Below, in pieces: positions 40,511 through 40,674 of a stretch of 40,674 nt of DNA. Origin of the DNA: Bacteroidaceae bacterium (GTDB lineage: Bacteria > Bacteroidota > Bacteroidia > Bacteroidales > Bacteroidaceae); contig JAFZPZ010000020.1 in the NCBI GenBank assembly GCA_017552435.1, positions 1 through 40,674 of the forward strand, given 5' to 3'. The position numbers were made by a program, and so were the translations under genes. The stretch's first letter is position 1; every line of letters starts with the position of its first letter. Under the pieces are notes generated by a model, which saw only the letters and a program-made list of their open reading frames with translations, did no database searches and was not told the DNA's origin.

Positions 40511-40674
40511 AAAACGGCTCATTTGCAAAACTTTGTGTCTGATTTAAACAAAAACCTGAGAAAACCCTTTTTGAAAGCTTTGTCACTACGTGCCTCTGTT
40601 CTGTCATCGTCATGAATCTGGTCGTAATCAAGCTTCCGCCATCTTCCTGCCGATAACAGAACATATTCTAACGA
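40511..40674 (+). ncRNA. Structured element E3, partial at the window end
   Basis: The head (40511-40572) matches the E2 head over 62 nt with about five differences, in inverted orientation. It is followed by a small CAC-TAC-GTG hairpin (40584-40592) and the base of a long arm, TGTTCTGTCATCG (40597-40609) with CGATAACAGAACA (40651-40663), 12 of 13 paired. A TAAA tip is not evident here. The closing half would lie beyond the window. Confidence 0.55.

Noticed and set aside
40446-40664. 72-codon minus-strand frame starting MFCYRQ
   Set aside because: It is composed of the E3 head and arm. No start context or homology is recognisable.

Overview
The window looks like chromosome of a Prevotella-type member of the Bacteroidales. 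The signs are Bacteroidetes promoters (TTTG about 20 nt upstream of TAnnTTTG), A-rich start contexts with few Shine-Dalgarno sites, a transcarbamylase of the N-succinylornithine type, a long Bacteroidetes SecA, an Lnb-type DUF4105 protein, a BspA-like leucine-rich surface protein, and secreted proteins that share a short C-terminal motif.

Layout. (1) 0.3-9.6 kb, minus strand: PpiD-like chaperone, a small acidic protein, SecA, a degenerate alkaline-phosphatase-fold protein and an Lnb-like membrane protein; this is an envelope and secretion block. (2) 9.8-13.8 kb, plus strand: coaX, an outer-membrane barrel, lptC and a CorC/CNNM transporter. (3) 13.9-25.0 kb, plus strand: a long arginine/proline run of argR, a GNAT (probable glutamate N-succinyltransferase), argG, argC, argD, proC, proB, proA, an XRE-cupin regulator, an acyl-CoA synthetase, the succinylornithine carbamoyltransferase and a nitroreductase. 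Candidate ARG boxes precede argR. argB, argE and argH are not in the window. (4) 25.1-34.4 kb, plus strand: an FGGY sugar kinase, then two paralogous Omp28-like secreted proteins, a GH31 glycosidase and an M6 metalloprotease. (5) 34.4-40.7 kb: an accessory region with a PqqD-like protein and an HprK-like kinase fired from mirror-image promoters, a GNAT, a 57-residue peptide gene that looks like a precursor peptide, and a 947-residue BspA-like protein behind a long structured leader.

Unusual DNA. Two signals run through the window. One is a family of short tracts with strict 7-nt periodicity, usually 3 to 5 variable heptads. They sit between genes, at gene junctions where they supply stop and start codons, and in frame inside secreted proteins, with three in the GH31 gene alone. 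The other is a set of intergenic elements in region 5. Each has a conserved head of about 60 nt followed by a large folded part. In the two complete copies this is a four-way junction whose loop sequences are kept (TAC, TAAA, TTAC) while the stems differ but still pair. A third, partial copy runs off the right end. I do not recognise this family and consider it the most interesting content.

All pairings, periodicities and promoter matches were read by eye. No folding, database or alignment program was run.
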